NCBI GenBank assembly: GCA_016124945.1
Contig: WGMT01000021.1
Span: 62,001 to 126,000 of the forward strand
DNA length: 64,000 nucleotides
From: a bacterium
Lineage (GTDB): Bacteria; Chloroflexota; Anaerolineae; Caldilineales; Caldilineaceae
Direction of reading: 5' to 3'
Shown here in pieces: positions 1 to 7,517 of this stretch. The stretch's first letter is position 1. Each line of letters opens with the position of its first letter. A program made the translations under genes and the position numbers. Below the pieces are notes generated by a model, which saw only the letters and a program-made list of their open reading frames with translations, was not told the origin of the DNA and did not search any database.

Positions 1-2043
1 GAGCGTGTAGGCCAGCCAGGTTGGATTGGCCGGTTGTTTGTCGCGAATGGCGATGCGGGCGCTGTGGAAGGCTTCTCCCAGTGTTTTCTGCCCACGCAAC
101 TCGTCGTAGAAGGTGCGGCTGAAGATGGCGGCCAGTTGATCGTTGATGGCCCAATGGCTGCCCACAAAGGCCGCCACGCCGAATTGATCGACCATGCGCT
201 GCGCCCAGCCGCCCGGTTTGGTGAGATCAAAGCCCAATCGCCCACTGTGACAGGTGTTGAAGAAGACCAGGGGACGATCCTTGACCAGGCCGCGTTCGCT
301 CATGCGGCTGAGATCGCTGGGGATCAGATCCTTGTCCTGTAGTTTGATGGGCGAACTGTTCACGTCCTGGCTGTTGAAGTTGCCATGCGTGGCGACGTGG
401 ATCAACTGTACGCCGCCCCGGCGCGCCATCTTGATGAAGTCACTTTGGGCGACGATGGGCGGCGGCACCTGGATGCCTGCCTGTGACAGCGAGGCGAAGT
501 AGATCTTTTCATCTTTCACGAAGTCGAGATCGAGATCGGGGGCCACCAGTTGTGCCGAGTGGACGGACAGCGCCTGCATGGGGCCACGGCCGGCCAGCCA
601 GCGGCTCAGTTGAAAGGCGCCGGCCAGGAAATCGCTTTCGGGTTTGTCCTCTTCGAAGGGTTTGATCAACTCCCACGGCACCCACGGTTCGTCGCTGGTG
701 ATGAGCAGGCTCATCTGGCGATTTTCTTTTTGCTGGATTTTGTCGCGCAAAGCGAGCAACTTCCAATATTCCTGGCGCAGTGTTTCGGGGAAAAGTTGCT
801 GGTAAAGATCATAGCCAAGGACGGCAAGTTCGATCTGGTAGTCCTCGGCCTCGGTCTCACTCAAGCCGTTGATTGGCTTGTTCGCCAGTTCGCTCAGCCG
901 TTCTGTGCGCTGCTCAAAATAGGACGCCGGATCGTCGAGCCCATCCAGTTCGATCTTGCCCATCGAGCGCCAGTGATAGCCCACATAGGCCCGTGCTGAG
1001 TGGAGCATGAAGTGCAGCGCCTTGCCGTCGCGAGTGATGCGCAACTCTACGTCTACCGGCGACGTACCTGCGCTTAACCGGACGCCGTCGAGGGCGCGGA
1101 CCACCGTCGCCGTGCCGCGGACGACGCTGTTCTCGATGGTGGTGTTGCCTGTCGCCGGGCGCTCGGCTGTCGGCCCGCCGGTGCGGGTGAAGCCGGCGCT
1201 TGTCACCTGTGTCTCGAAGACGAACGAACCGACGTTGCGGCCGCGGTGGTAGAAATCCACCGTAATGCGTTGTGCTTTGCTGCCCGTCTCTTGGAGTTTG
1301 AGCAGGAAGATGGCAGGCTGCGAGTCGTTGCCCTGAGAGACGGCGAGGGTGCGTGTCCACACACCGGTGCGTTCGGCGAAACCGGGTGCGGTCACATGTA
1401 CTTCGACGTACTCTGGCGCTTGCGGGTCGGCAAAGACGATTTCTACCTGGCCTTCCACCTGCGTTTCCACCGGCTCATTGAGCACCAATTGCACCACGAG
1501 CGCGTGTTCCTGAGTGGTGTCGTCGGGGATTTCAGCGGGAAAGTCGACTTTGGTGAAGTATTCGGCGGTTGCTTGCTGCGCCGCAATCACGGCATCTTTG
1601 GAAATGCCCAGGGCGTTGCCAAGCATTGATTCCAGCCCAGCGCCGCTTTCCGTCAGCTTGCGCTCTCCTTGTGCGGGGGGGCGCTGGAGCAGGGAAATGA
1701 TGCGATCTGTGGCTTCCTGGCCGGGGCCGCCGGCATTGCGAAAGATTTCGCTCGTCTTGCCGGCGTGAATGGCGTCATAGGCAAATTCGAGGACGGCGTC
1801 GATGGCTTCCAGATCCTTGAGGAAGGCGTTGATCTTGATGCCGCGATCAAATGAGGTGACGGCATCGCGCAGTTGATCCGCCAACTCGGCGCGCAGACGC
1901 AGGATCGTCTCCTGGGCTGCGGCGGGGATCTGCGACCAGTGCGCGTCCAGGGCTGTCAGCACCTGGAGCAGCGTCTCGTCGATTAAGCGACGGATGTAGT
2001 GCATGTCGGCAAGTATGCGCCTACGCTCGGAAGGGTCCATCAT
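1..2043 (-). CDS. CHAT-domain caspase-like protease, 3' end outside window
   Basis: The minus-strand frame is open from an ATG at 2043 to the left edge, giving 681 residues without a stop. Residues 1 to about 165 are mostly helical and charged, the middle (about 170-430) is beta-rich and unrecognised, and from about 444 the CHAT fold begins with SLLITSDEPWVPWELIKP. The catalytic dyad is visible: H553 in HVATHGNFN and C598 in FFNTCHSG, each after a hydrophobic strand as in caspase-type peptidases. CHAT proteases cut partner proteins and occur in regulated-death and defence systems; the target here is unknown. AGGAG lies 5 nt before the first of two adjacent ATGs. It is divergent from the JAMM gene. 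No TPR or NTPase domain is seen in this part. Confidence 0.9.
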   Translation of the reverse strand, partial: MMDPSERRRILADMHYIRRLIDETLLQVLTALDAHWSQIPAAAQETILRLRAELADQLRDAVTSFDRGIKINAFLKDLEAIDAVLEFAYDAIHAGKTSEIFRNAGGPGQEATDRIISLLQRPPAQGERKLTESGAGLESMLGNALGISKDAVIAAQQATAEYFTKVDFPAEIPDDTTQEHALVVQLVLNEPVETQVEGQVEIVFADPQAPEYVEVHVTAPGFAERTGVWTRTLAVSQGNDSQPAIFLLKLQETGSKAQRITVDFYHRGRNVGSFVFETQVTSAGFTRTGGPTAERPATGNTTIENSVVRGTATVVRALDGVRLSAGTSPVDVELRITRDGKALHFMLHSARAYVGYHWRSMGKIELDGLDDPASYFEQRTERLSELANKPINGLSETEAEDYQIELAVLGYDLYQQLFPETLRQEYWKLLALRDKIQQKENRQMSLLITSDEPWVPWELIKPFEEDKPESDFLAGAFQLSRWLAGRGPMQALSVHSAQLVAPDLDLDFVKDEKIYFASLSQAGIQVPPPIVAQSDFIKMARRGGVQLIHVATHGNFNSQDVNSSPIKLQDKDLIPSDLSRMSERGLVKDRPLVFFNTCHSGRLGFDLTKPGGWAQRMVDQFGVAAFVGSHWAINDQLAAIFSRTFYDELRGQKTLGEAFHSARIAIRDKQPANPTWLAYTL

Positions 2044-2094
2044 CAACGCTCCTCTGGGTACACTCTTGTGGCTGAGTGGGTGGACAGCCGCGGG

Positions 2095-2123
2095 ATTTTA
2101 GCACGGGGCCGGATCATCGTCAA
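2095..2123 (-). promoter_or_regulatory. Promoter of the CHAT gene
   Basis: Read on the minus strand, TTGACG (2123-2118) is followed after exactly 17 nt by TAAAAT (2100-2095). It lies about 50 nt upstream of the CHAT start. A plus-strand promoter for the JAMM gene sits 35 bp away, so the two genes share a divergent control region. Confidence 0.6.
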
Positions 2124-2156
2124 CGCGATGATATTCATTACTCCTTTTCTCATCTT

Positions 2157-2185
2157 TTGGCTCTATTCGCAGGCAATGGTATGAT
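2157..2185 (+). promoter_or_regulatory. Promoter of the JAMM protease gene
   Basis: TTGGCT (2157-2162), a 17-nt spacer and TATGAT (2180-2185) form a sigma70-type promoter about 45 nt upstream of the ATG at 2232. It is divergent from the CHAT promoter. Confidence 0.5.
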
Positions 2186-2231
2186 CGTCACCATTCTTTA
2201 ATCGCCCAACTCTTTCAGGAGAGGTTCGTAC

Positions 2232-2852
2232 ATGGAACCGTCCGCTTTGCAGATAACGTCGGCCATCCGTGATGAAATTATCCGGCATGCCCGAGAAGGA
2301 AAACCTGAGGAAATTTGTGGTCTGCTGCGTGGTCGTAACCATCGCGCCATCGAGGTCATCCGCGCACAGAATACCGCCGAAGACAAGATCGACAACTATG
2401 ATGTCGATTCGCAGACGTTGTTGCGTCAATTCGAGTTTGAAGAGATGGGCGATCGCATGTTGGCGATCTACCACTCGCATCCGGTCTCGGAGGCGTTTCC
2501 TTCGGCCACTGACGCCTGGAACGCCAACTACCCCGACACCTACTATCTGATCTGCTCGCTCGAGAACGAAGAGACGCCGGTGCTGCGGGCTTTTCACCTG
2601 CTGCCCGATTTCGACGATCTGGATCTGGCCGCACTGCGCCAGGAGTTGCCATTCTACGAAACTCGCCCCGGTCTTTTCGGCTATTTTGTGCCGAATGAGC
2701 GCCAACGTCCCGATGCACTGAGTGACCTTACCTACATTGATCCGCCGTTTTACGTTGTCTTTACGGCGGACGCCAATGGGCAGATCACCGATCATCGGGT
2801 GGTTGAGGTGCGTGAGCATCCTGTTGTCTTGGTGCGCGACGAAGAAATGTAA
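2232..2852 (+). CDS. JAMM/MPN+ zinc metalloprotease, Mec-like
   Basis: The 206-residue protein carries a complete JAMM motif: H81 and H83 in HSHP, S91 and D94 with the canonical HxH-x7-S-xx-D spacing, and a candidate catalytic Glu at E26/E27 in KPEEICG. In M. tuberculosis the related Mec+ enzyme releases cysteine from the CysO-cysteine adduct, and JAMM proteins also trim tails from ubiquitin-like sulfur carriers. The cysO-like gene downstream ends in GG plus a seven-residue tail, which makes tail removal a likely job here. AGGAGAGG precedes the ATG. The C-terminal half (about 125-206) is longer than a minimal MPN core and is unassigned. It has its own promoter, so it need not be co-transcribed with cysO. 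Confidence 0.88.
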   Translation: MEPSALQITSAIRDEIIRHAREGKPEEICGLLRGRNHRAIEVIRAQNTAEDKIDNYDVDSQTLLRQFEFEEMGDRMLAIYHSHPVSEAFPSATDAWNANYPDTYYLICSLENEETPVLRAFHLLPDFDDLDLAALRQELPFYETRPGLFGYFVPNERQRPDALSDLTYIDPPFYVVFTADANGQITDHRVVEVREHPVVLVRDEEM

Positions 2853-2908
2853 GTGCCGCCACTGGCGAAAAGGCACTATGTTTCTTATACTGCTTTCACA
2901 TTGTGGGT

Positions 2909-2937
2909 TTGACAAATCGTCTTGACCCGCATATATT
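2909..2937 (+). promoter_or_regulatory. Strong promoter of the cysteine operon leader
   Basis: TTGACA (2909-2914) is followed after 17 nt by TATATT (2932-2937), close to the sigma70 consensus. The predicted start near 2944 would give a leader of about 450 nt before cysO, containing a short ORF, a hairpin and a terminator. Confidence 0.7.
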
Positions 2938-3010
2938 GTCAGCGGTTGAGATTTGTTGGCCTTTTGGGTTGTAAACAGTTTTTCACTGTGTCAAGGAAGT
3001 ATTTCGCAAG

Positions 3011-3067
3011 ATGATGTACAACGAATTCCAGGTGACAGCAAACTGTCTTACTTGCTTGTGTCTCTAG
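3011..3067 (+). CDS. Putative cysteine-rich leader peptide
   Basis: An 18-codon ORF starts with two adjacent ATGs and ends in TANCLTCLCL, so three of its last seven residues are cysteine (TGT, TGC, TGT). AAGGAAG lies 11 nt upstream. It begins about 67 nt after the predicted transcription start of the cysO-E1-cysM operon, a GC-rich hairpin overlaps its stop codon, and an intrinsic terminator follows at 3226-3266. This is the layout of a ribosome-mediated attenuator that senses charged tRNA-Cys. Known analogues are the polycysteine leader ORFs of mycobacteria. No homologue was checked, and three Cys codons in so short an ORF could be chance. Confidence 0.5.
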   Translation: MMYNEFQVTANCLTCLCL

Positions 3068-3101
3068 CGGGCGCTGCCAGCATGGTGCTGGTTGTTCCCG
3101 C
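3067..3101 (+). promoter_or_regulatory. Hairpin overlapping the leader ORF stop
   Basis: GCGGG (3067-3071) can pair with CCCGC (3097-3101), and inside it GCCAGCA pairs with TGCTGGT around a 3-nt loop. It begins in the last base of the leader ORF stop codon, so a ribosome at the cysteine codons would disturb it. Confidence 0.45.
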
Positions 3102-3225
3102 AGATCGACGGCACAAGCGATGATCGCCTTGCTCGGAATTCGATTCAATTCGATAGACTCAACACCAACTACCAGGTAGGACGCTGTCCCACACGCGCCG
3201 CTTGGGTTGCAAATTGAGACACCCG

Positions 3226-3266
3226 CGCCGGACTCATCGTTTTCGATGGTCCGGCGTTTTTGTTTT
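3226..3266 (+). terminator. Intrinsic terminator ahead of cysO (attenuator candidate)
   Basis: CGCCGGAC-T-CATCG pairs with CGATGGTCCGGCG around a TTTT loop, with one bulged T, and is followed directly by TTTTTGTTTT. It lies 130 nt before the cysO start and 160 nt after the leader ORF, so it must be bypassed for expression from the 2909 promoter. It could also simply end transcription from the JAMM gene. Confidence 0.8.
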
Positions 3267-3273
3267 GTCTTCT

Positions 3274-3333
3274 TTTGCATTTCTTGTCTTTGCATTTCTT
3301 GTCTTTGCATTTCCTGTCTTTGCATTTTCCGTC
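3274..3333 (+). repeat. 15-bp tandem repeat, four copies, in the cysO leader
   Basis: Four head-to-tail copies of TTTGCATTTCTTGTC occur; the first two are identical, the third has one change, the fourth is more diverged. The repeat is T/C-rich and sits between the terminator and the cysO ribosome binding site. Confidence 0.9.
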
Positions 3334-3397
3334 AAGAGAAACAATCTCCAGAAGAACCCATTAACCAGAGAAAACACGTATCAAGGAGCATTCAGGC

Positions 3398-3691
3398 ATG
3401 GCTACCGTCTTCATCCCTACCCCACTGCGCCGCTTGACAGGTGGACAATCTAAGCTCACCGAAGAAGCCGCTACTGTGGGTGAACTGATTCAAAATCTTG
3501 ACGCCCAGTTCCCCGGCATCCAGGAGAAATTGCTTGATGGTGATGGCAACTTGAAGCGCTTCATCAACGTCTTCCGCAACGACGATGAGATCCGCACGAT
3601 TGACGGCCTCAGCACCCCGATTGCCGCCGACGACAAGATCTCGATTGTGCCTGCCATGGCGGGCGGAACACTGCCCAAGAACAAAAAGTGA
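3398..3691 (+). CDS. cysO: CysO/MoaD-family ubiquitin-like sulfur carrier, with C-terminal tail
   Basis: A 97-residue beta-grasp protein of the ThiS/MoaD/CysO type. Such carriers are adenylated on a C-terminal Gly-Gly by an E1-like enzyme, receive sulfur as a thiocarboxylate, and in the CysO case donate it to O-phosphoserine through CysM. The Gly-Gly is at 89-90 in VPAMAGG, but seven residues (TLPKNKK) follow, so the protein appears to be a precursor. The JAMM protease upstream is the obvious trimming enzyme. AAGGAG lies 9 nt before the ATG. It heads the operon cysO-E1-cysM. Confidence 0.9.
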   Translation: MATVFIPTPLRRLTGGQSKLTEEAATVGELIQNLDAQFPGIQEKLLDGDGNLKRFINVFRNDDEIRTIDGLSTPIAADDKISIVPAMAGGTLPKNKK

Positions 3692-3748
3692 TGAGTGAGG
3701 CAAGCGCACCATTCTTTCTGCTTTGTTCATATCATTCAGGAGAGAAAA

Positions 3749-5002
3749 ATGAGTCAACAGCTTAATCGAGATCAGTTGGTCAACCTGGCCAAAAGCCAGA
3801 TCGAAGAGATGACGCCCAATCAGCTCCAAGAGCGGCTGAAGGCAGGCGAAGAACTCACCGTTGTGGACATTCGGGAGCGCGACGAATGGGTGCAAGGACA
3901 CATCCCCGTTGCCCATTTTATACCGCGTGGTTTTCTGGAGTTGCAGATTGAGCAGCATCAGCCCAATCGCGACAAACCGGTGGTCCTCTACTGCGCCGGT
4001 GGTGTACGCTCTGCGCTGGCGGCGCGTAACCTCAAGGAGATGGGCTATCAGCAGGTGATTTCTATGATCGGCGGTTTCAACGGCTGGAAGAATGCCAGCC
4101 TGCCGTTCAAGGTGCCCAAAGTGCTCAACGAGGATCAGCGTATCCGCTACAGCCGCCACACGCTGCTGAGCGAGATTGGCGAAGCCGGCCAGATTAAGTT
4201 GCTGGAAAGCAGCATCCTCATGATCGGGGCCGGTGGCTTGGGCAGCCCGGCGGCCATGTACCTGGCAGCCGCCGGTGTGGGCAAGCTGGGTATTGTCGAC
4301 TTCGACACTGTGGACGTCTCCAACCTTCAGCGCCAGTTGCTGCACGGCATGAGCGACGTAGGACGGCCTAAGGTAGACTCGGCCCGCGACCGCATCAAGG
4401 AGATCAACCCCGATGTAGAAGTAGTGGGCTATCGCGAGCCGATTACCAGCGCCAACGCATTGGAGATTATCCGCGAGTACGATCTCGTGATCAACGGCTC
4501 AGACAACTTCCCGACGCGCTACCTCGTCAACGATGCCTGCCAGTTTTTGGGCAAGCCGTTGGTCGATGCCAGCATCTTCATGTTTGAGGGTCAGGTGACG
4601 GTCTACCAGCCGTCAGTGGCCGAACAGGGAGTCGAAGGCGGTCCTTGCTACCGTTGCCTCTACCCCGATCCGCCGCCACCCGGCGAAGTGCCAAGCTGCG
4701 CCGAAGCGGGCGTCCTCGGTGTGCTGCCCGGCATCGTCGGTTCGATCCAGGCGATTGAGGCGATTAAGATGCTGCTGGGCACGGGCGAGCCGCTGATCGG
4801 TCGCCTGCTGATGATCGACACGCTGGACATGTCCTTCCGCACGCTTAAGGTACAAAAGAATCCCGATTGCCCCGTCTGCGGCGAGCATCCCACCGTCACA
4901 GAACTGATCGACTACGAGCAGTTCTGCGGTCTCCCCTCGCGCAATGGACACGAGCATGCGGCGGAGCGTCCGCGTGAGTTCGCCAACGGCATCGCTGCGT
5001 AA
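3749..5002 (+). CDS. Rhodanese-E1 fusion: sulfur carrier adenylyltransferase/sulfurtransferase (MoeB/MoeZ type)
   Basis: 417 residues from the ATG at 3749 (AGGAGA just upstream; an upstream in-frame start lacks a site). Residues about 20-120 form a rhodanese domain with the persulfide cysteine C82 in YCAGGVRSA. Residues about 125-400 are a ThiF/MoeB E1 domain: nucleotide loop GAGGLGSP at 160-167, substrate motif ING-SDNFPTRY near 250, conserved C317 in PSCAEAGV, and zinc cysteines in CYRC (300, 303) and CPVCG. It should adenylate the CysO Gly-Gly end and deliver sulfur in one polypeptide. In MoeZ and MOCS3 the rhodanese is C-terminal; here it is N-terminal. Located 57 bp after cysO. Confidence 0.9.
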   Translation: MSQQLNRDQLVNLAKSQIEEMTPNQLQERLKAGEELTVVDIRERDEWVQGHIPVAHFIPRGFLELQIEQHQPNRDKPVVLYCAGGVRSALAARNLKEMGYQQVISMIGGFNGWKNASLPFKVPKVLNEDQRIRYSRHTLLSEIGEAGQIKLLESSILMIGAGGLGSPAAMYLAAAGVGKLGIVDFDTVDVSNLQRQLLHGMSDVGRPKVDSARDRIKEINPDVEVVGYREPITSANALEIIREYDLVINGSDNFPTRYLVNDACQFLGKPLVDASIFMFEGQVTVYQPSVAEQGVEGGPCYRCLYPDPPPPGEVPSCAEAGVLGVLPGIVGSIQAIEAIKMLLGTGEPLIGRLLMIDTLDMSFRTLKVQKNPDCPVCGEHPTVTELIDYEQFCGLPSRNGHEHAAERPREFANGIAA

Positions 5003-5025
5003 GTAGTTGAAAGGATCGCGGATCC

Positions 5026-6009
5026 ATGATGAACATGTTGATGGTCCCCACATTGACAACTGGTCAGTTTTCAACTGACCGGCTTAGAGCCGAACGCGTC
5101 AGTGGCGCCACGTCTGTACTTGACGCCATCGGCAACACGCCATTGCTGGATCTGACCGACTTTGCCCAGCGCCGAGGCGTTGCCGCCGATGTGCAGATCT
5201 ACGCCAAGGCCGAATGGTGCAATCCTGGCGGTTCGGTGAAGAGCCGGGCTGCCCGCGCCATTGTGGAAGCGGCCGAGCAGAGCGGCAGGCTAACTGCGGA
5301 CAAAATCCTGATCGACAGCAGTTCCGGCAACACCGCGATCGCTTACGCGCTGCTGGGCGCAATCAAGGGCTATCACGTGCATCTGGTGATGCCGGCAAAC
5401 GTCAGCGCCGAACGCAAAGCGCTGGTGCGGGCCTACGGCGCCACCCTCATCGAATCCGACCCACTGGAAGGCTCAGACGGCGCCATTCGCAAAGTGCGCG
5501 CCATCGTTGCCGAAGATCCAGAACGCTACTTCTACGCCGATCAGTACAACAACCCGGCCAACTGGCAGGCGCACTATCGCACCACCGGCCCCGAAATCTG
5601 GGATCAGAGCGACGGCGCGATCACCCACTTCGTCGTCGGCCTGGGCACCACCGGCACCTTTGTGGGGGCTGGGCGTTACTTGAAAGAGCAAAATCCCGAA
5701 ATCCAACTGGTGGCCGTCCAACCTGAAGACGAACTTTCGGTGATCGAAGGGTTGAAACATCTGGAGACGGCCATTGTCCCCGGTATCTACGACGCTGATC
5801 TGGTGGATCGTCATCTGCCGATTGGCCCCGAATCGGCGTGGGACACCACCCGCGCTCTGGCCCAGGAAGCGGGTCTCTTTGTCGGCTTCAGCAGCGGTGC
5901 AGCCGTGGCCGCCGCCATCGAAGTTGCTAAGGGCTTGGAAAGTGGCGTCATTGTCACTCTCCTGCCCGATGACGGCAGCAAGTATGTAAGCCTTGGCATC
6001 TTCGGGTAG
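5026..6009 (+). CDS. cysM: Cysteine synthase, CysM (CysO-dependent type)
   Basis: A 327-residue fold-type II PLP enzyme. K72 in NPGGSVKSRAA is the Schiff-base lysine, SSSGNTAIA binds the substrate carboxylate, and GLGTTGTF is the phosphate loop. The ending SKYVSLGIFG resembles the C-terminus of CysO-dependent CysM rather than CysK. With cysO and the E1 fusion directly upstream, use of thiocarboxylated CysO and O-phosphoserine is likely. Two ATGs follow one another at 5026 and 5029. A 10-bp hairpin (around 5063-5085) lies in codons 13-20 and might affect early translation. Gap to the E1 gene is 23 bp. Confidence 0.9.
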   Translation: MMNMLMVPTLTTGQFSTDRLRAERVSGATSVLDAIGNTPLLDLTDFAQRRGVAADVQIYAKAEWCNPGGSVKSRAARAIVEAAEQSGRLTADKILIDSSSGNTAIAYALLGAIKGYHVHLVMPANVSAERKALVRAYGATLIESDPLEGSDGAIRKVRAIVAEDPERYFYADQYNNPANWQAHYRTTGPEIWDQSDGAITHFVVGLGTTGTFVGAGRYLKEQNPEIQLVAVQPEDELSVIEGLKHLETAIVPGIYDADLVDRHLPIGPESAWDTTRALAQEAGLFVGFSSGAAVAAAIEVAKGLESGVIVTLLPDDGSKYVSLGIFG

Positions 6010-6078
6010 GCTGCGACGGCGGACGATAGACGCCCGGCGATTCTCAATCTATTCTTCAACCCACCAAAAGGAAATCGC

Positions 6079-6462
6079 ATGAACCTTGTCGGGACCCATC
6101 ACGTGGCGCTGTTTACCAACAACTTCGCCGCACTGGAACAGTTTTACACCCAGACCTTGGGCTTTCCTGTGACCAAGCGCTGGGACGATGTCAACATTAT
6201 TTTCATCAACGTCGGCAGCACCACAATTGAGCTAATCGGCCGCGACAACCGCACAGAACGTGTGCCGAATCAATATGGCTTCGATCACTTGGCCCTGCAT
6301 GTCGAGGACGTTGACGCCGCCTACGCTGAGTTGTCGGCTGCGGGCATCAAATTCAACGGCGAGCCAAAGAGCTTTCAAGATGTGCGCATTGTCTTCTTCA
6401 ACGATCCCGATGGGAACTTGCTCGAACTGGTCGAGGATCCGCGACACCCGGACAAGGCGTAA
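6079..6462 (+). CDS. VOC-superfamily (glyoxalase I-like) protein
   Basis: 127 residues with two beta-alpha-beta-beta-beta modules. Candidate metal ligands are H7/H8 in THHVALF, the Glu of TTIELIG, the His of FDHLALH and the Glu of LLELVED, the four-ligand pattern of glyoxalase/bleomycin-resistance/dioxygenase proteins. The substrate cannot be told from sequence. AAAGGAAA precedes the ATG. It follows cysM by 69 bp on the same strand and may be carried by the same transcript. Confidence 0.8.
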   Translation: MNLVGTHHVALFTNNFAALEQFYTQTLGFPVTKRWDDVNIIFINVGSTTIELIGRDNRTERVPNQYGFDHLALHVEDVDAAYAELSAAGIKFNGEPKSFQDVRIVFFNDPDGNLLELVEDPRHPDKA

Positions 6463-6501
6463 TTTGATGCTTCGAAAATGGTCGATGGGGAGATTGAAGA
6501 G

Positions 6502-6939
6502 ATGATCGACTTTTCGGCGTTGCGCTTTAATCAAGCTTCCATTGTTGCGTTGCTGTTGGTTGCGTTCTTTTCTGGTTGGGCGTGGCTGGTTGCCTTTGTC
6601 GGCGCGGTGATGCTGGTGGGTACGATCTGGCCAAATGCTGCGCTTTTTAAGTGGCTCTATCTGGAATTCGTGCGCCCGTTGGGGCTGCTCAAGCCCGATC
6701 CGCGTCAGGACAAAGCCCAGCCACACCTGTTCGCGCAGGGATTGGGTGGATTGGTACTGGCGGGCGCGGTGCTGTCATTCGTGACTGGTTTCGAGTTGAT
6801 CGGCTGGCTGCTCACCGCGTTGGTGATTGTGCTAGCTGCGGTGAATCTACTGGCTGGATTCTGTGTGGGGTGTTTTGTCTATTACCAACTGGCTCGGCGT
6901 GGCCTCAAACTCGATCTGCCTTTGTGGGGCAAGGCGTAG
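6502..6939 (+). CDS. DUF4395 family membrane protein
   Basis: 145 residues from the ATG at 6502; an earlier in-frame ATG at 6478 has no ribosome binding site. Four hydrophobic segments are visible. The end of the last one holds LLAGFCVGCFVYY with the cysteine pair typical of DUF4395. These proteins are often found beside a membrane thioredoxin, as here (next gene 11 bp away), so a role in thiol/disulfide or sulfur handling at the membrane is inferred. Confidence 0.75.
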   Translation: MIDFSALRFNQASIVALLLVAFFSGWAWLVAFVGAVMLVGTIWPNAALFKWLYLEFVRPLGLLKPDPRQDKAQPHLFAQGLGGLVLAGAVLSFVTGFELIGWLLTALVIVLAAVNLLAGFCVGCFVYYQLARRGLKLDLPLWGKA

Positions 6940-6950
6940 AAGGAAGATCT

Positions 6951-7370
6951 ATGCTAGAGAGATTTTTGATTCTGGGATTGGTGATTGGCTTCGCAGGGGC
7001 GGCTTGGTTACTCTGGCGCTGGTGGGCAACCCATCAGGTTGAAGAACTGCAATCGCTTAACCTGCCCATGCCGCTGGCGCAACAGGTGACGGCAGGCGCT
7101 CCCGCTGTGCTTTATTTTTCCACAGAAGCGTGTGTTCAATGCCGCTTGCAGCAAACGCCGGTATTGGCGCGTTTCACTGCCGAGACCGGTATTGTCGTTC
7201 ACAAATTCGACGCCGTTCTCCAGGCTGAACTGGCTGGTTTTTACGGCGTCATGACCGTCCCCACCACCGTGGTGTTAGATCGACAGCGCCGTCCTATCTC
7301 TATCAACTACGGACTTGCTTCCCTGGCAAAGCTGACCGAGCAGGTGAACGGGCAGAGTGCGTCAGCCTGA
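6951..7370 (+). CDS. Membrane-anchored thioredoxin-fold protein
   Basis: 139 residues: an N-terminal transmembrane helix (about 3-22), then a thioredoxin fold with redox motif EACVQCR (CxxC) and the cis-proline loop VMTVPTTVVL. AAGGAAG precedes the ATG. It probably forms a pair with the DUF4395 protein and ends the plus-strand run that starts at cysO. Confidence 0.85.
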   Translation: MLERFLILGLVIGFAGAAWLLWRWWATHQVEELQSLNLPMPLAQQVTAGAPAVLYFSTEACVQCRLQQTPVLARFTAETGIVVHKFDAVLQAELAGFYGVMTVPTTVVLDRQRRPISINYGLASLAKLTEQVNGQSASA

Positions 7371-7378
7371 AAGCTAAC

Positions 7379-7472
7379 ATTAGGCGATTGAGGGATTAAG
7401 CGATTTTAGACCCTGTTGACAACAAGATTTCTCAATCGCCTAATCTCTCAATCGCCTAATCTCTCAATCGCC
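7379..7472. repeat. Inverted short-period spacer repeat
   Basis: The left arm is built of GGCGATTGAG/GGATTAAGCGATT units and the right arm of TCTCAATCGCC/TAATC units in opposite orientation. The whole spacer between two convergent genes is this hairpin. It belongs to the same style of repeat as those at 29003, 32468, 34736, 37041 and 45416. Confidence 0.75.
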
Positions 7473-7517
7473 ACTGTTGTGCCACTACCTGCACCACGAA
7501 CTGCGCACCACTTTCTT

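Noticed and set aside
250-1860. Several ORFs of 60-150 residues on both strands at the left edge
   Set aside because: They are out of frame with the open CHAT gene that spans the whole stretch and has catalytic motifs in its own frame.
3060-3260. T-box or SAM riboswitch in the cysO leader
   Set aside because: The conserved T-box sequence (GGTGGnACCGCG) and SAM-I core were not found. The leader ORF explanation fits better.
2939-3325. 128-residue minus-strand ORF with MQRQE repeats
   Set aside because: The repeats are the reverse reading of the 15-bp leader repeat. The frame crosses the cysO promoter, leader and terminator and has no ribosome site.
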